64,000 nt of DNA from Candidatus Saccharimonadota bacterium (GCA_946893605.1 OX335598.1:248001-312000), one strand, 5' to 3'. Positions 44,980 to 54,320 are shown, counted from the stretch's first letter. Numbers and translations are program-made. The notes: generated from the sequence alone by a model not told the origin.

Positions 44980-46125
44980 CTATGAATCCTCTGGGAAGAA
45001 TTTCTTGAATTCGTCAGGAACTGCGGCTTCAAAAACTTTTCTCTCGCCAGACGGCAAAATTATCTCTAATTTTTGAGCATGCAACATCATACGACAATCC
45101 GAAGACTTTCCATAAACTCGATCGCCAAGAATCGGTGCATTCAAATGAGCCAAATGGACGCGCAATTGATGAGTTCGACCAGTGGTCGGCTTCAGCTCCA
45201 CGAGTGATTGAGTGTTATTTTCCGCCAAAACATGGTAAGTTGTCTGAGCTGGTTTTCCGTTCGGCTCTATGCGGAACGTGCTCGGCGCCGAAGGATTGCG
45301 ACCAATTGGCAGATCAATTTTTGCGGCACTCAACTTTGGCTTGCCGTCGGTTATCGCTATGTAGGTTTTCTTGGCGGTTCGTTCGGCAAATTGCCTCTGT
45401 AGATGTGCGGCAGATTCTGGGTTTTTGGCTATAATCAATAACCCCGAAGTATCGCGGTCAAGCCTATGGACAATTCCCGGACGATCCGTGTCCGTTGCAA
45501 ACGAAGTTCTCGGGCGAATTATCTCCGCAACCGTCGGCTCGTCAGAAAGCCCGCCCTTCGCGTGCGTCAGCAGTCCGCTTGGCTTATTGACGACAATCAC
45601 ATCGTCATCCTCGTATAAAATCGGCAAGTCAACGTCTGCCTGCTCTTTTTCCGGTAAATTAAGCGCAATCTCATCAGTTTCATCAACCTCAAATTTTGGC
45701 GTCGTCACGGCTTTATTATTGACCGAAACATATCCAGCTTTTATGTATTTTTGCCAAAGACTTCGGGAAATTGTCGTGTCGAATTTGGTCGATAAATAAA
45801 TATCCAAGCGCACTTTGGTTGGCGAAATTCGGAACATTATGACATATTTTCCCTGGAATGGCGTTTCGATAAATTCCGGATCTAGCGGATTCGGCAAAAT
45901 CTCGGCGTTATCTGGTTTTTCCGTCCACAACTCGTCAATAGATTCTTCGTCAACAATCGAGCCGTAAAGCAGCGCAAAATGCTGCTTATTCAAAATAAAT
46001 TCCGCAAAAACGTGCGACTCGTCCGTTTGAATTTCCAGCCGACGCAGCGCCTTGACGGGCGTATTGTCGTCCGCCAGTTTGTACAGTCTAGCTATTTTCA
46101 GCACTGTCCGAGGTAATATTTTCAC
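44980..46125 (-). CDS. RluA-family pseudouridine synthase with N-terminal extension
   Basis: A 381-residue enzyme that isomerises uridines in 23S rRNA or tRNA. After about 100 extra residues (unknown; contains YKLADDNTPVKALRRLE and an acidic stretch) comes an S4 RNA-binding domain (about 105-165: VRLDIYLSTKFDTTISRSLW) and the catalytic domain with YEDDDVIVVNKPSGLL (about 168) and the catalytic Asp in GIVHRLDRDTSGLL (about 215-228). ELKPTTGRTHQLRVHLA is conserved at about 312. The exact target site (RluC or RluD type) cannot be told. Confidence 0.92.
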   Translation of the reverse strand: MKILPRTVLKIARLYKLADDNTPVKALRRLEIQTDESHVFAEFILNKQHFALLYGSIVDEESIDELWTEKPDNAEILPNPLDPEFIETPFQGKYVIMFRISPTKVRLDIYLSTKFDTTISRSLWQKYIKAGYVSVNNKAVTTPKFEVDETDEIALNLPEKEQADVDLPILYEDDDVIVVNKPSGLLTHAKGGLSDEPTVAEIIRPRTSFATDTDRPGIVHRLDRDTSGLLIIAKNPESAAHLQRQFAERTAKKTYIAITDGKPKLSAAKIDLPIGRNPSAPSTFRIEPNGKPAQTTYHVLAENNTQSLVELKPTTGRTHQLRVHLAHLNAPILGDRVYGKSSDCRMMLHAQKLEIILPSGERKVFEAAVPDEFKKFFPEDS

Positions 46126-46137
46126 GCGATTTGCTCC

Positions 46138-47181
46138 CTATTTTCGAAGCCCTACAGCTTTTTGAACACGGTACAAAGTTTCATTAGCGACGGCATTCAT
46201 ATCTTTTTCACTGGAAGCCAGCTTTTCTTCAATTGCTTGCTCATCAACCGCTGCAAGCCGATTTTGGAAATTCTCCAAAAATTCTGCAACTTCGTCAGCC
46301 ACAATTCGCTTGAAATCGCCATAACGATCCATCCCAAAGTACTCGTTGGCGGTCTGCTCCAGAGTAACTTCTCTGCCCGCGTCTTGTCGAACCAAAGTCA
46401 AAATCTCCAGCAAATTAGAAATTCCCGGCTGATTTTCCTTGTCGTATTGAACTTTACCAATTGAATCTGTTGTTGCGCTCATTATTTTCTTATGTGCTGA
46501 TTTTGGATCGTCAGAAAGGAAGATAATTCCCTTGCCACTCTCGTCAGATTTGCTCATTTTCTTCGCTGGATTCACGAGATCTTTAATTCTCAATCCTTGG
46601 TCTTTTCCGAAGAATTGATGTTGCTGAATTACAGGTTTCGGCACGATAAATAGATCACCAAACTTACGATTCATTCGCTCAGCAATATCACGCGTGAACT
46701 CCAAATGTTGGGTCTGGTCGTCACCAACTGGCACGTAAGTCGCACCGTAAAGCAAGATGTCGGCAGCCATCAGGACGGGATAGTTAAATAGCCCAACAGA
46801 GGCATCGCCTTTACTCCCCTTATCCTTAAACTGCGTCATCCGGCTCATCTCGCCAAATCCAGTGAAGCAGTCCAGAATCCACGCCAGTTCGCTGTGCGCC
46901 GAAATGCGACTTTGGCGGTAAAGATGAATGGAAGGATTGTCCAGCGGCAATCCAGCGGCAGTATAAACTCGCGCGTTGTTCAGGATGCTGTCGTATAACT
47001 TGCTATGGTCAATTGGCGTCGTAAAACTGTGAAGGTCTGGGATAAATAGATTGATGTCGTACTCGTCCGAGCGACGTTTCGCCATGTTGATAATTGGCAA
47101 AATAGCCCCAAAGTAATTACCTATGTGGATGTTGTTGTTGGCGCGCACGCCAGTGAGGATGACGGGTTTGGATGGTTTCAT
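46138..47181 (-). CDS. trpS: tryptophanyl-tRNA synthetase
   Basis: A 347-residue class I synthetase. HIGH is seen as NIHIGNYFG (about 17-25), the tryptophan/ATP site includes GDDQTQHLEFTRDIAERM (about 153) and the KMSKS loop is KKMSKSDESGKG (about 206-217). Length is normal. TATAAT ends seven bases before the ATG, with TTACTT 16 bases upstream, so the mRNA is probably leaderless. The rlu and holB genes follow closely. Confidence 0.97.
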   Translation of the reverse strand: MKPSKPVILTGVRANNNIHIGNYFGAILPIINMAKRRSDEYDINLFIPDLHSFTTPIDHSKLYDSILNNARVYTAAGLPLDNPSIHLYRQSRISAHSELAWILDCFTGFGEMSRMTQFKDKGSKGDASVGLFNYPVLMAADILLYGATYVPVGDDQTQHLEFTRDIAERMNRKFGDLFIVPKPVIQQHQFFGKDQGLRIKDLVNPAKKMSKSDESGKGIIFLSDDPKSAHKKIMSATTDSIGKVQYDKENQPGISNLLEILTLVRQDAGREVTLEQTANEYFGMDRYGDFKRIVADEVAEFLENFQNRLAAVDEQAIEEKLASSEKDMNAVANETLYRVQKAVGLRK

Positions 47182-47197
47182 TAGGTATATTATACCA

Positions 47198-47521
47198 TTA
47201 TTCGATCGTTAAGTAATGGGATGATAGTTGTTGCTTTATAATATTTAAAGATTTTTTATATGTAGACGCTATATCATTTTCTATCTTTCGTATAGCTGAT
47301 ACATCACTTTGGGATGTTGCTATGCCATCAAAGTTACTTGCTAAATCATCCCAGTCAATTGTTGGATAGTCAACTTTATCGCAGTCAGTCAATCTCGCCA
47401 TTGCAAAACACAATACATCAAGCGACGCAGCCGTCCCGATTTTGTCTTGTGAATCTCGGTAGAGATCAATGATTTCGCGAGCAATGATAGCCTGTTGTAT
47501 ACGGTTATTATCAGCCTTCAT
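47198..47521 (-). CDS. small orphan protein related to the gene at 40793
   Basis: A 107-residue helical protein. It shares with the gene at 40793 an N-terminal AIIAREIIDLYRDS helix, LDVLCFAMARLTD and the motif DWDDLASNFD. Its start overlaps the HAM1 stop by four bases, so they are coupled. This shows the small-gene family is present at two loci about 6 kb apart. Function unknown. Confidence 0.6.
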   Translation of the reverse strand: MKADNNRIQQAIIAREIIDLYRDSQDKIGTAASLDVLCFAMARLTDCDKVDYPTIDWDDLASNFDGIATSQSDVSAIRKIENDIASTYKKSLNIIKQQLSSHYLTIE

Positions 47522-48108
47522 GCATCTATTAAATAATCCCTCAACATCGCGAGCCCATCAACTTTCTCAATTATCGTCAAATATTCCTGCCATTCTTCAT
47601 CATTCAGCTCTGCCAAACTACGACCAGGAAAGCTCGGATGTCCGTAAATATATAACAATTCCGTCCAGCCATGGAGATTATCTCCGCGTGGCTCGTCGGT
47701 GATAAATCCCTCTTCGTTAGCTACGAAAATGTGGTCTTTTTCGCCGTCAAAATAGCCAACCGCAAAAGAAAAAATAGCTCGACGATCAGTCTCGCCCTTC
47801 ATTAACTTAATAATGCCGGGATAGCTAAAGCTATTCAGTAGCAATTTAACAAACGGCCCCGGAAATCCTTTCAGCGCCGGGATGAAGAAACCGCGATCGT
47901 CAACGACCAGGCGCTTGTTCGGAAACGCTTTCTTGGCTTGAGATAATTTACTTTTGGCAATCGTCTGAATATCCAGCCCTCGCCCTTCGTCAAAATCATA
48001 ATCGAGCTGCCTTAAATCAATACCAAGCGGCTGAAGGAGTTCTTGAAGACTGGTGAATTTACTGTGATTGGAAGTGATAAAATAAATTGGGCTATTCTCT
48101 TGTTTCAT
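47518..48108 (-). CDS. HAM1-family nucleoside triphosphate pyrophosphatase
   Basis: A 196-residue enzyme of the ITPA/RdgB (HAM1) family, which removes non-canonical purine nucleotides. The start IYFITSNHSKFTSLQELL (about 8-25; SN.SK.. loop) binds the phosphates. VVDDRGFFIPALKGFPGPFVK (about 67-87) is the metal/base-binding part. A second HAM1-family gene lies at 59063, quite different in sequence, so the genome keeps two. TATACT ends seven bases before the ATG (leaderless). Confidence 0.85.
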   Translation of the reverse strand: MKQENSPIYFITSNHSKFTSLQELLQPLGIDLRQLDYDFDEGRGLDIQTIAKSKLSQAKKAFPNKRLVVDDRGFFIPALKGFPGPFVKLLLNSFSYPGIIKLMKGETDRRAIFSFAVGYFDGEKDHIFVANEEGFITDEPRGDNLHGWTELLYIYGHPSFPGRSLAELNDEEWQEYLTIIEKVDGLAMLRDYLIDA

Positions 48109-48123
48109 ATTGATAAGTATACG

Positions 48124-48700
48124 CTAACTAACGTTATTTTGCAGATTTCTAATGCTTGTGTCGTACGGAATTTTCCATAATTCGCCGTCGATATCCAGGT
48201 TTTTCAGAAAATTACACATTTGTTGCTGAATATTTTTTACATCGGCACTATCTTCGGTCAAAACCTCCAGTTCAATAAATAGTCCTAGTCCGGCAACTTC
48301 GTCGATGCAGATCGTATAGTCCTCAGTCTTTGACTCAAGGCGGATTTTATCAACCGTAACGACTTTTTGCCAGCCTAATGCCGTGAGCATTTGGCGCGCC
48401 ACATTTCCGTCATCAACTGCAAATTCATATTCATCAGACACTAGCTTTGTCTGTCCCTCGACCTTCAGCGTCATCAAGCTCCGCTGCAGCTCACCAGTTT
48501 CCGGATTAAAAACATCGCGCACTCGCATAATCTTTGAGCCAGAATAATTGGCGCGTCAACTTGCTCGGGCAATAAAAACACTGTGGCTGATCGAGGCGCT
48601 TGCTTGAGATGGGTGTGATAAATTGGCTTTTTAGCATGGCGATGAGATTATCGCGAGTAATATCAGACGCTAATTTGAATTTGGATTCGATTTCAATCAT
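48124..48700 (-). CDS. CYTH-domain protein, frameshifted
   Basis: Starts IEIESKFKL, the ExExK signature of CYTH triphosphate tunnel enzymes (class IV adenylate cyclase, thiamine triphosphatase). The C-terminal part from MRVRDVFNPETGELQRSLMTLK continues the tunnel strands (LRxR and T-LK), then VDKIRLES and GLGLFIELEV. Between about 48540 and 48600 the frame changes; the middle reads best as FLLPEQVDAPIILA in a third frame, so two indels are likely. Joined length is about 190 residues, normal for a single CYTH domain. It starts four bases before the hydrolase stop. Substrate unknown. Confidence 0.78.
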
Positions 48701-49559
48701 AAGCTTCCTCGTTTGGACTTTGCTATAGAATGACTCGTTTTTGGTGAATATTTTTCCGCCAAATAATCTTTCGCAATTTCCGACAGCTTCTTCGCATATT
48801 TATCGGTTATTTCGTGCCGCTGAGTTGCCATTGACGTATGAGTGATATTGTTATGATCTTTTGTCAATTTCTTCAGGTTTCTCTCTACGATCAGTGGGTC
48901 AAGTTTTCCCGACAAAATAGCAATCGGAAGAGTGAGCTTAGTGATGTCATTCATTGTCGTCTGATTGATAATCGCGGTGTTCAAGGCGATTAAAAACGAC
49001 TCGGAGGTAACTTCATCAGCCTTAAATCCAGCGTCAGGCCAAATATTGTGCCGATCAGCGAATTGCAAAAAGCGTTTCGAACTGCGCGGATGACTATTGA
49101 AAAACTCATAAAGCGCACGCAAAATCTTCTCTGGATGATGATTTTTTCGTCGACTCTCGGATAATATATCGGCGGACTACACAAAATCAGCGACTTGCTT
49201 AACTTCGGATATTGCTTGGCGAGCTCTACGGCAGCCAGCGACCCCATAGAATGACCGATGACAATATCGACGTTATTTATGAATTCCCTGCGCAAAGTGG
49301 CGACGATGCTTGCGGCTTGGTCGTGGGCGTTGTAGGATTTCCAATCAGGCTTGGGCGAATTGCCAAATCCCAGCATATCAATTGCTATAACTCGCGTGTC
49401 CTTCGGTAAATACGGCTCCAGCGGCGTCCATGTTTTCCAGGATGTGCCTAATCCATGAATAAGTAAAATCGTCGCTTTCGGTTTTTCTGGACGAGAAAAA
49501 TAATGCACGTTCAATGCATATGGAATCCGTAACCAGCGATGGATAATCTTGTCCAACAT
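48697..49559 (-). CDS. alpha/beta hydrolase, frameshifted
   Basis: A serine hydrolase fold. The oxyanion region is LLIHGLGTSWKTW (about 32-44), the nucleophile elbow GHSMGS (about 104-109), the acid probably the Asp in LSGKLDPLI and the His in a C-terminal TQRHEI. The frame breaks at the T run 49142-49147 (coding A run); one more A gives VDEKNHHPEKILRALYEFF. Joined length is about 287 residues. TATACT ends six bases before the ATG (leaderless). It heads a unit with the CYTH gene. Substrate unknown; esterase or lipase-like activity is a guess. Confidence 0.82.
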
Positions 49560-49573
49560 ATTTTTAGTATACT

Positions 49574-49611
49574 ATGAAAATACTCCGCCTGCATATGAAA
49601 CGGAGTATTTT
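49574..49611 (-). terminator. terminator of the infA-rpsI operon
   Basis: AAAATACTCCG-tttcatatgcagg-CGGAGTATTTT on the minus strand, then TTTTCATAG, 18 bases past the rpsI stop. The hairpin overlaps the start region of the hydrolase unit. Confidence 0.75.
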
Positions 49612-49629
49612 GTGATAGCCTTTTCTGTA

Positions 49630-50025
49630 CTAACGCTTAGAGAATTGTTCGCGTTTACGAGCAGAACGAAGACCGTATTTCTTGCGCTCTTTCTCGCGTG
49701 GGTCGCGCTTCAATAGTTCAGCCTTCTTTAGAACTGGACGCAGATCGGCGTGAGCAGCTGTCAAAGCTTTTGCGATACCAAGCTTGATAGCATCAACTTG
49801 ACCAGCTAAGCCGCCACCCTTAACTAGGATAGTAACGTCGAATTCCTTTTGCTTGCTGACAATTGCAAGTGGATCGGTTACTTCTGCTAGTAGAGTTTTG
49901 TTGCCATCCAGGTACTCAGCGGCAGGTTTGCCGTTGATAGTGATAGTGCCTTTTCCAGGAAGCAATCGAACGCTTGCTGAAGCACTTTTGCGTCGACCTA
50001 AGCCGTAGAAATAAGTATCAGCCAT
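49630..50025 (-). CDS. rpsI: 30S ribosomal protein S9
   Basis: A 131-residue S9: it starts YGLGRRKSASASVRLLPGKG and ends with the conserved ARKREQFSKR tail, whose terminal Lys-Arg contacts the P-site tRNA. Directly follows rplM, one base after its stop, the usual pairing. Confidence 0.98.
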   Translation of the reverse strand: MADTYFYGLGRRKSASASVRLLPGKGTITINGKPAAEYLDGNKTLLAEVTDPLAIVSKQKEFDVTILVKGGGLAGQVDAIKLGIAKALTAAHADLRPVLKKAELLKRDPREKERKKYGLRSARKREQFSKR

Positions 50026-50026
50026 A

Positions 50027-50458
50027 TTACTTCACCTCAACTTTCTCTGGTGTTTGTGCTGTGTGAGCGTGGTCGCTGCCAGCAAAAATGCGTAGACGCT
50101 TTAGGCGCTCTGCTTGTAATTTATTCTTTGGCAACATACCTTTAACAGCTTCTTCAATAATTCGCTCTGGGTGGCGTTCGCGCATTTCTTTGAATTGCGT
50201 TTCCTTAATTCCACCTGGGAAACCACTGTGGCGATAGTAATACTTATCAGTTTCCTTGTATCCAGTAACGACTGTTTGCGCAGCATTGATAACAACTACG
50301 TAGTCGCCACCGTCGATATGAGGAGTGTAAGTTGGCTTGTATTTACCAGTCAAATGCTTAGCAATTTCTGTAGCCAAACGTCCAAGTGGTAATTCGTTAG
50401 CGTCAAACAATACCCAACGGCGAGAAACTTCAGATGGTTTTTGTGAATAAGTCTTCAT
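50027..50458 (-). CDS. rplM: 50S ribosomal protein L13
   Basis: A 143-residue L13. The start KTYSQKPSEVSRRWVLFDA and GKYKPTYTPHIDGGDYVVVIN (about 43-63), PGGIKETQFKEM and GMLPKNKL are conserved. ATG 50458 is chosen because AAGGAAGGAAAA precedes it; a longer frame from 50581 would overlap rplQ and adds unrelated residues. Sits between rplQ and rpsI. Confidence 0.97.
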   Translation of the reverse strand: MKTYSQKPSEVSRRWVLFDANELPLGRLATEIAKHLTGKYKPTYTPHIDGGDYVVVINAAQTVVTGYKETDKYYYRHSGFPGGIKETQFKEMRERHPERIIEEAVKGMLPKNKLQAERLKRLRIFAGSDHAHTAQTPEKVEVK

Positions 50459-50459
50459 C

Positions 50460-50846
50460 TTATTTTCCTTCCTTTGGCATTGGTTTAATATCGTCAACAA
50501 ACTCGATGATCGCCATTTGAGCGCCGTCGCCGACTCGCAAACGTGTTCGTTCAACGCGAACGTGCCCGCTGGTTCGACCACTTAGCTGTGGCGCAATTTC
50601 ATCAACTAGTTTGTAAGCAGCAGCGCGTGTGCTTAATGCTGCAATCACCTGACGTCGGCTAGCTAGGTCGCCCTTTTTAGCCTTGGTGATGATTTTTTCA
50701 ATGTGACGCTTTAGTTCCTTAGCCTTTGGTAAGGTGGTCTCGATTTTTCCGTACTCAACCAAGCTGGTAGCCAGACCTTTGAGTAGGGCTCGTCGCTGAT
50801 CACGCTCGCGGCCGAACTTGCGCCCTTGATATCCGTGTCTATGCAT
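50460..50846 (-). CDS. rplQ: 50S ribosomal protein L17
   Basis: A 128-residue L17 beginning MHRHGYQGRKFGRERDQRRALLKGL (canonical RHG..RKLGR..HR start) and ending with the RLRVGDGAQMAIIEFV strand. It follows rpoA by two bases, as in most bacteria. Confidence 0.97.
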   Translation of the reverse strand: MHRHGYQGRKFGRERDQRRALLKGLATSLVEYGKIETTLPKAKELKRHIEKIITKAKKGDLASRRQVIAALSTRAAAYKLVDEIAPQLSGRTSGHVRVERTRLRVGDGAQMAIIEFVDDIKPMPKEGK

Positions 50847-50848
50847 AG

Positions 50849-51772
50849 TTAAAACTCCAACTCCGCCATCTTGTCACGTACTTCGTCTAGTGCCTTTGAA
50901 CCGAAACCTTTCAATTCTCGCAAATCTTGCTCAGTCAAAGTTACCAAATCGCGAATAGTGCGGATTTCATTGTTAATTAGCGCGTTCGTCGTGCGGGCGC
51001 TTAAGTTTAGCTCTTCGATTGGCATTGCTAGCTCTGACTCTTCGTCTTCCTTAGCTGCGCCAAGTGCTGGTGCGCCAGTTACCATCGTATTGCCAGCCAA
51101 AGCTGTATATTGGTTGACAAGAATCGCTGCTGCTTCTTCGAACGCCTCACGAGGTGTGATTGTGCCGTTAGTTTCAATAGTGATTGCCAACTTGTCCAAG
51201 TTCGTCTCCTGGCCAACACGAGTTGAGTCGACTTTGTAGCGAACGCGTAGAACTGGTGAGTACATTGCATCAATAGCAATCATGTCGCTGTGCAAACGCT
51301 TTTCGCTTGACTCTTCAATTGTCTGGTAACCGCAGCCTGTCTCAACTACCAAATCCATAACCAAATGCTTGTTTGGGTCGTCGATTGTAGCAATTACTTG
51401 CTCTGGGTTAACGACTTCAACGTCAGCATTAGTTTTAATGTCAGCGGCAGTTACTTCGCCGGCGCCAGTTTTCTCAATGCGTAGTTCAACTGGATCGTCA
51501 GTAAATACGCGTAGGTGAACGTTTTTCAAGTTCAACATAATGTCGACAACATCTTCTTTGATGCCCTCAACAGTAGTAAACTCGTGAGTCGCGCCCTCAA
51601 TCCTGAAAGCTACAACTGCGCCACCGCGAACGCTTGACAATAGAACGCGTCGCAATGAGTTACCAAGAGTATTACCGTAGCCTGGGTGAAGTGGCTCGAT
51701 TAGAAAAGTAGCACTGGTTGCTGAAATATCATCAACGCTCGCGAGTGCTGGATTGTAAATTGCTTTTGCCAT
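50849..51772 (-). CDS. rpoA: RNA polymerase subunit alpha
   Basis: A 307-residue alpha subunit. The N-terminal assembly domain has FLIEPLHPGYGNTLGNSLRRVLLSS (about 24-48) and VDSTRVGQETNLDKL. The C-terminal domain, which binds UP elements and activators, is present (LNLSARTTNALINNEIRTIRDL and LKGFGSKALDEVRDKM, about 250-300). Normal length. Lies between rpsD and rplQ. Confidence 0.98.
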   Translation of the reverse strand: MAKAIYNPALASVDDISATSATFLIEPLHPGYGNTLGNSLRRVLLSSVRGGAVVAFRIEGATHEFTTVEGIKEDVVDIMLNLKNVHLRVFTDDPVELRIEKTGAGEVTAADIKTNADVEVVNPEQVIATIDDPNKHLVMDLVVETGCGYQTIEESSEKRLHSDMIAIDAMYSPVLRVRYKVDSTRVGQETNLDKLAITIETNGTITPREAFEEAAAILVNQYTALAGNTMVTGAPALGAAKEDEESELAMPIEELNLSARTTNALINNEIRTIRDLVTLTEQDLRELKGFGSKALDEVRDKMAELEF

Positions 51773-51793
51773 AATTCTTCCCTAACCCTTCTT

Positions 51794-52414
51794 TTATCGT
51801 GAGTAATACTCAACAATTAATTGCTCGTTGATGTCAGCTTCTGCTTCCTCGCGCTTTGGCAAACCAGTTACTTCAATCTTCAGTTTCTTGCTATCAGCTT
51901 TTAGCCAGCTTAGTGGACCTTGGACTGAATTGTTGATTACATCGTCAATTCGTGTAAAGTACTCTGACTTTGTACTCTTTGGACGAACTGTGATGACATC
52001 GCCAGCTTTAACGCGAATCGATGGAATATCGACGCGTCGACCGTTCAATTCAAAGTGTCCGTGGCTAACTAGTTGACGAGCTGCGCGACGTGATACGGCA
52101 AACCCAGAACGATAAACGACGTTATCCAAACGGCGCTCTAATAGCTTCAACAAGTTTTCGCCCGCCAAACCTTCTTGAGCGCGTGTTGCTTCGTCCATCA
52201 AGCGAGCAAACTGCTTCTCAACTAGACCATACAAACGACGAACTTTCTGCTTTTCACGAAGCTGTGTAGCGTATAGGCTTGGCTTATTCTGACGACCATG
52301 TGCGTGCTGACCTGGAATGCCAGATTTTTTCGCCAAAATTTTATGTGCTTTTGGATGAAGCGCATAACCTTCGCGGCGGCTTTGCTTGACAATTGGTGAA
52401 TTATCTCGTGCCAT
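51794..52414 (-). CDS. rpsD: 30S ribosomal protein S4
   Basis: A 206-residue S4, a primary 16S rRNA binder and assembly starter. The S4 domain has RLDNVVYRSGFAVSRRAARQLVSHGHFELNGRRVDIPS (about 91-128). The N-terminus lacks the zinc cysteines, so it is the Cys-free form. Ends with LIVEYYSR as usual. Follows rpsK. Confidence 0.98.
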   Translation of the reverse strand: MARDNSPIVKQSRREGYALHPKAHKILAKKSGIPGQHAHGRQNKPSLYATQLREKQKVRRLYGLVEKQFARLMDEATRAQEGLAGENLLKLLERRLDNVVYRSGFAVSRRAARQLVSHGHFELNGRRVDIPSIRVKAGDVITVRPKSTKSEYFTRIDDVINNSVQGPLSWLKADSKKLKIEVTGLPKREEAEADINEQLIVEYYSR

Positions 52415-52416
52415 AA

Positions 52417-52806
52417 TTATGCCCTCCGTGCCTTTCGTGGACGAACACCACCGTGAGGTACGCCAGTTACGTCCTTAATGCTTTCTACTGAGATGTCGAA
52501 TGCGCTGACCGCACGAATAGCGGCGTCACGACCCAAGCCGACACCTTTCACGAAAACGTCAACAGACTTCAAGCCGTATTGAGTTTTCGCAGCTTCAGCA
52601 GCTTTTTCAGCAGCAACCTGTGAAGCATAGGCTGTACCTTTTTTGCTTCCACGGAAACCACATGCACCAGCTGATGAAGCGGTTAGCACGTTACCCTTCT
52701 TGTCGGAAAAAGTAACGATAGTATTGTTAAATGTTGCCTGAATGTGCAGCTGACCAGCTGGGACTGATCGGCGCTGCTTCTTCTTGGTAGATTTTGCGTC
52801 TGCCAT
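52417..52806 (-). CDS. rpsK: 30S ribosomal protein S11
   Basis: A 129-residue S11: it has GQLHIQATFNNTIVTFSDKKGN (about 18-39) and the C-terminal VTGVPHGGVRPRKARRA. Lies 15 bases downstream of rpsM, two bases before rpsD. Confidence 0.98.
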   Translation of the reverse strand: MADAKSTKKKQRRSVPAGQLHIQATFNNTIVTFSDKKGNVLTASSAGACGFRGSKKGTAYASQVAAEKAAEAAKTQYGLKSVDVFVKGVGLGRDAAIRAVSAFDISVESIKDVTGVPHGGVRPRKARRA

Positions 52807-52821
52807 TTCTTAGTCCTTTCT

Positions 52822-53208
52822 TTAGGTCTTACTTGCTGCTTTTGGTTGTGTACCGCCCACGGCGATGGCGCGACCCTTGCGAGTTCGTGCATTCGTACGA
52901 GTCCGCTGTCCGCGTGTTGGCAGTCCTGCTTTGTGGCGAAGACCGCGATAGGCGTTGATATCCTTCAAGCGCTTAATATTATTTGTCACCAAGCGCTGGA
53001 GATCACCTTCAACGGTGTATTCGCTGTCAATAATTTCGCGAATCTTGTTTTCTTCAGCCTCGGTGAGATCTTTCACCCGAGTGGTCGGCTCAATTTTAGC
53101 CGCCGCAAGGATGCTCGAAGCGTGCTTTGGCCCAATACCGTAAATATAGGTGAGCGCAATTTGCACCTGCTTCTCTGTTGGGATAACTACCCCAGCAATT
53201 CGAGCCAT
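52822..53208 (-). CDS. rpsM: 30S ribosomal protein S13
   Basis: A 128-residue S13, with [25 protein letters not shown] (about 2-26) and the C-terminal [19 protein letters not shown] tail. Begins two bases after the rpmJ stop. AATTGCTGGGGT-type weak ribosome site; probably coupled. Confidence 0.98.
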   Translation of the reverse strand: MARIAGVVIPTEKQVQIALTYIYGIGPKHASSILAAAKIEPTTRVKDLTEAEENKIREIIDSEYTVEGDLQRLVTNNIKRLKDINAYRGLRHKAGLPTRGQRTRTNARTRKGRAIAVGGTQPKAASKT

Positions 53209-53210
53209 GC

Positions 53211-53327
53211 TTAACCCTGCCTTTGCTTATTCTTAGGTTTTTTCTTGTTGATGATATATAGTCGGCCTTTGCGGCGAACGAACTTATCATCGGGACTGAT
53301 TTTTTTCACACCTGCACGAACTTTCAT
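53211..53327 (-). CDS. rpmJ: 50S ribosomal protein L36 (Cys-free)
   Basis: A 38-residue protein starting [20 protein letters not shown] and ending PKNKQRQG, clearly L36. The usual zinc ligands CxxC...C...H are replaced: the CRNC segment reads SPDD and the later Cys is an Asn or Ile. It lies between infA and rpsM, the standard position. AAGGGAG lies in the upstream spacer. Confidence 0.93.
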   Translation of the reverse strand: MKVRAGVKKISPDDKFVRRKGRLYIINKKKPKNKQRQG

Positions 53328-53381
53328 AAAGTGCTTAAATCTCCCTTCCCGAGTAAACCCGAGATTACCGTTAATATTTAA

Positions 53382-53624
53382 CTACCGACCTTGAGGTCGA
53401 TCGTCACGTAGGCGGAAGCTGATTCGTCCCTTTGTAAGATCGTAAGGGGTCATCTCAACCTCAACCTTATCACCAGGCACTAGGCGAATATAATGCTTGC
53501 GCATTCGTCCTGAAATGTGCGCGATGATACTATGGCCATTCTCCAGTTCCACCTTAAATTGAGTATTAGGCAGTGCTTCCACTACCTTTCCTACCATTTT
53601 GATGACTTCCTTTTGACTCGCCAT
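53382..53624 (-). CDS. infA: translation initiation factor IF-1
   Basis: An 80-residue OB-fold protein that occupies the ribosomal A site during initiation. It has [22 protein letters not shown] (about 9-30) and [33 protein letters not shown]. First gene of the infA-rpmJ-rpsM-rpsK-rpsD-rpoA-rplQ-rplM-rpsI operon; TATAAT lies about 15 bases upstream of the ATG. Confidence 0.98.
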   Translation of the reverse strand: MASQKEVIKMVGKVVEALPNTQFKVELENGHSIIAHISGRMRKHYIRLVPGDKVEVEMTPYDLTKGRISFRLRDDRPQGR

Positions 53625-53729
53625 AAGTTACAGTTGTCAATTATACAGTACTAAACACAGTTTGACAAGGGTTTTCGCCGTAAATTTACGTGCTATAATC
53701 GTGCTATCAAATTTAACATAAGGATTTTT

Positions 53730-54317
53730 ATGGCAAGCAAGAAAAAACCAGCAAACTTTAAGGTTACAAAATCGAAGAATGAGATAATGACCGCGGTGTT
53801 AATTAGTCTGATGACTGCTTTTATAGTGATAGTCATTGGCGTAATTTTATTACACGCCAACCAAACTTCCGACAAGACGTTTCAAACAGTCGAAAATGTT
53901 GACGGTGGATCCGTGAACTTGGGTTCTCTAGGCTTTCGAATTGAAGGAGATAAAGCGGTTATTCGCAACGATTCAGCCACGCAAGAGCTTCGCGATTTTC
54001 TGAAAGCAGACGTAAAGAAGTCAGGTTGTAAGGGCAACAACGGCGTAACTGCGGTAATTGCCCATTCCCAGGACGAGAAACAGTTGTTACTAGGCTATGG
54101 TTGCGGCAATTCTGCGGCGCGAATGTTTGCAGTCAAGGAAGACGGCAGATGGAAAGCGATTTCCCCAACCAATCAATTTAACCTATTTGAAATTCCGAGC
54201 TGTAAGATGGTTGATGAAAATAACATTAGTAATGAAATTGCGCCAGTCTGCCAAAATGAGAAAAAAAGTTGGCGACAATTTATCTTACGATTACGAAATA
54301 CGATAATTCGTTCGTAA
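53730..54317 (+). CDS. single-pass membrane protein of unknown function
   Basis: A 195-residue protein with a Lys-rich cytosolic N-terminus and one membrane helix (about 20-43). Its external domain contains four Cys, including GCKGNNG and GYGCGNSA, which may pair as disulfides. AAGGA precedes the ATG. Near the end, the A run at about 54262-54268 may have lost or gained a base; without it the protein would end about 16 codons later as VGDNLSYDYEIR. Divergent from infA across 105 bases. I do not recognise the family. Confidence 0.6.
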   Translation: MASKKKPANFKVTKSKNEIMTAVLISLMTAFIVIVIGVILLHANQTSDKTFQTVENVDGGSVNLGSLGFRIEGDKAVIRNDSATQELRDFLKADVKKSGCKGNNGVTAVIAHSQDEKQLLLGYGCGNSAARMFAVKEDGRWKAISPTNQFNLFEIPSCKMVDENNISNEIAPVCQNEKKSWRQFILRLRNTIIRS

Positions 54318-54320
54318 AAA

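Noticed and set aside
5491-54268. Phase variation at homopolymers in surface and regulatory genes
   Set aside because: The runs are only 3-8 bases and also hit secE, nrnA and a TPR protein. Housekeeping genes would not be phase variable; sequence error explains the pattern better.
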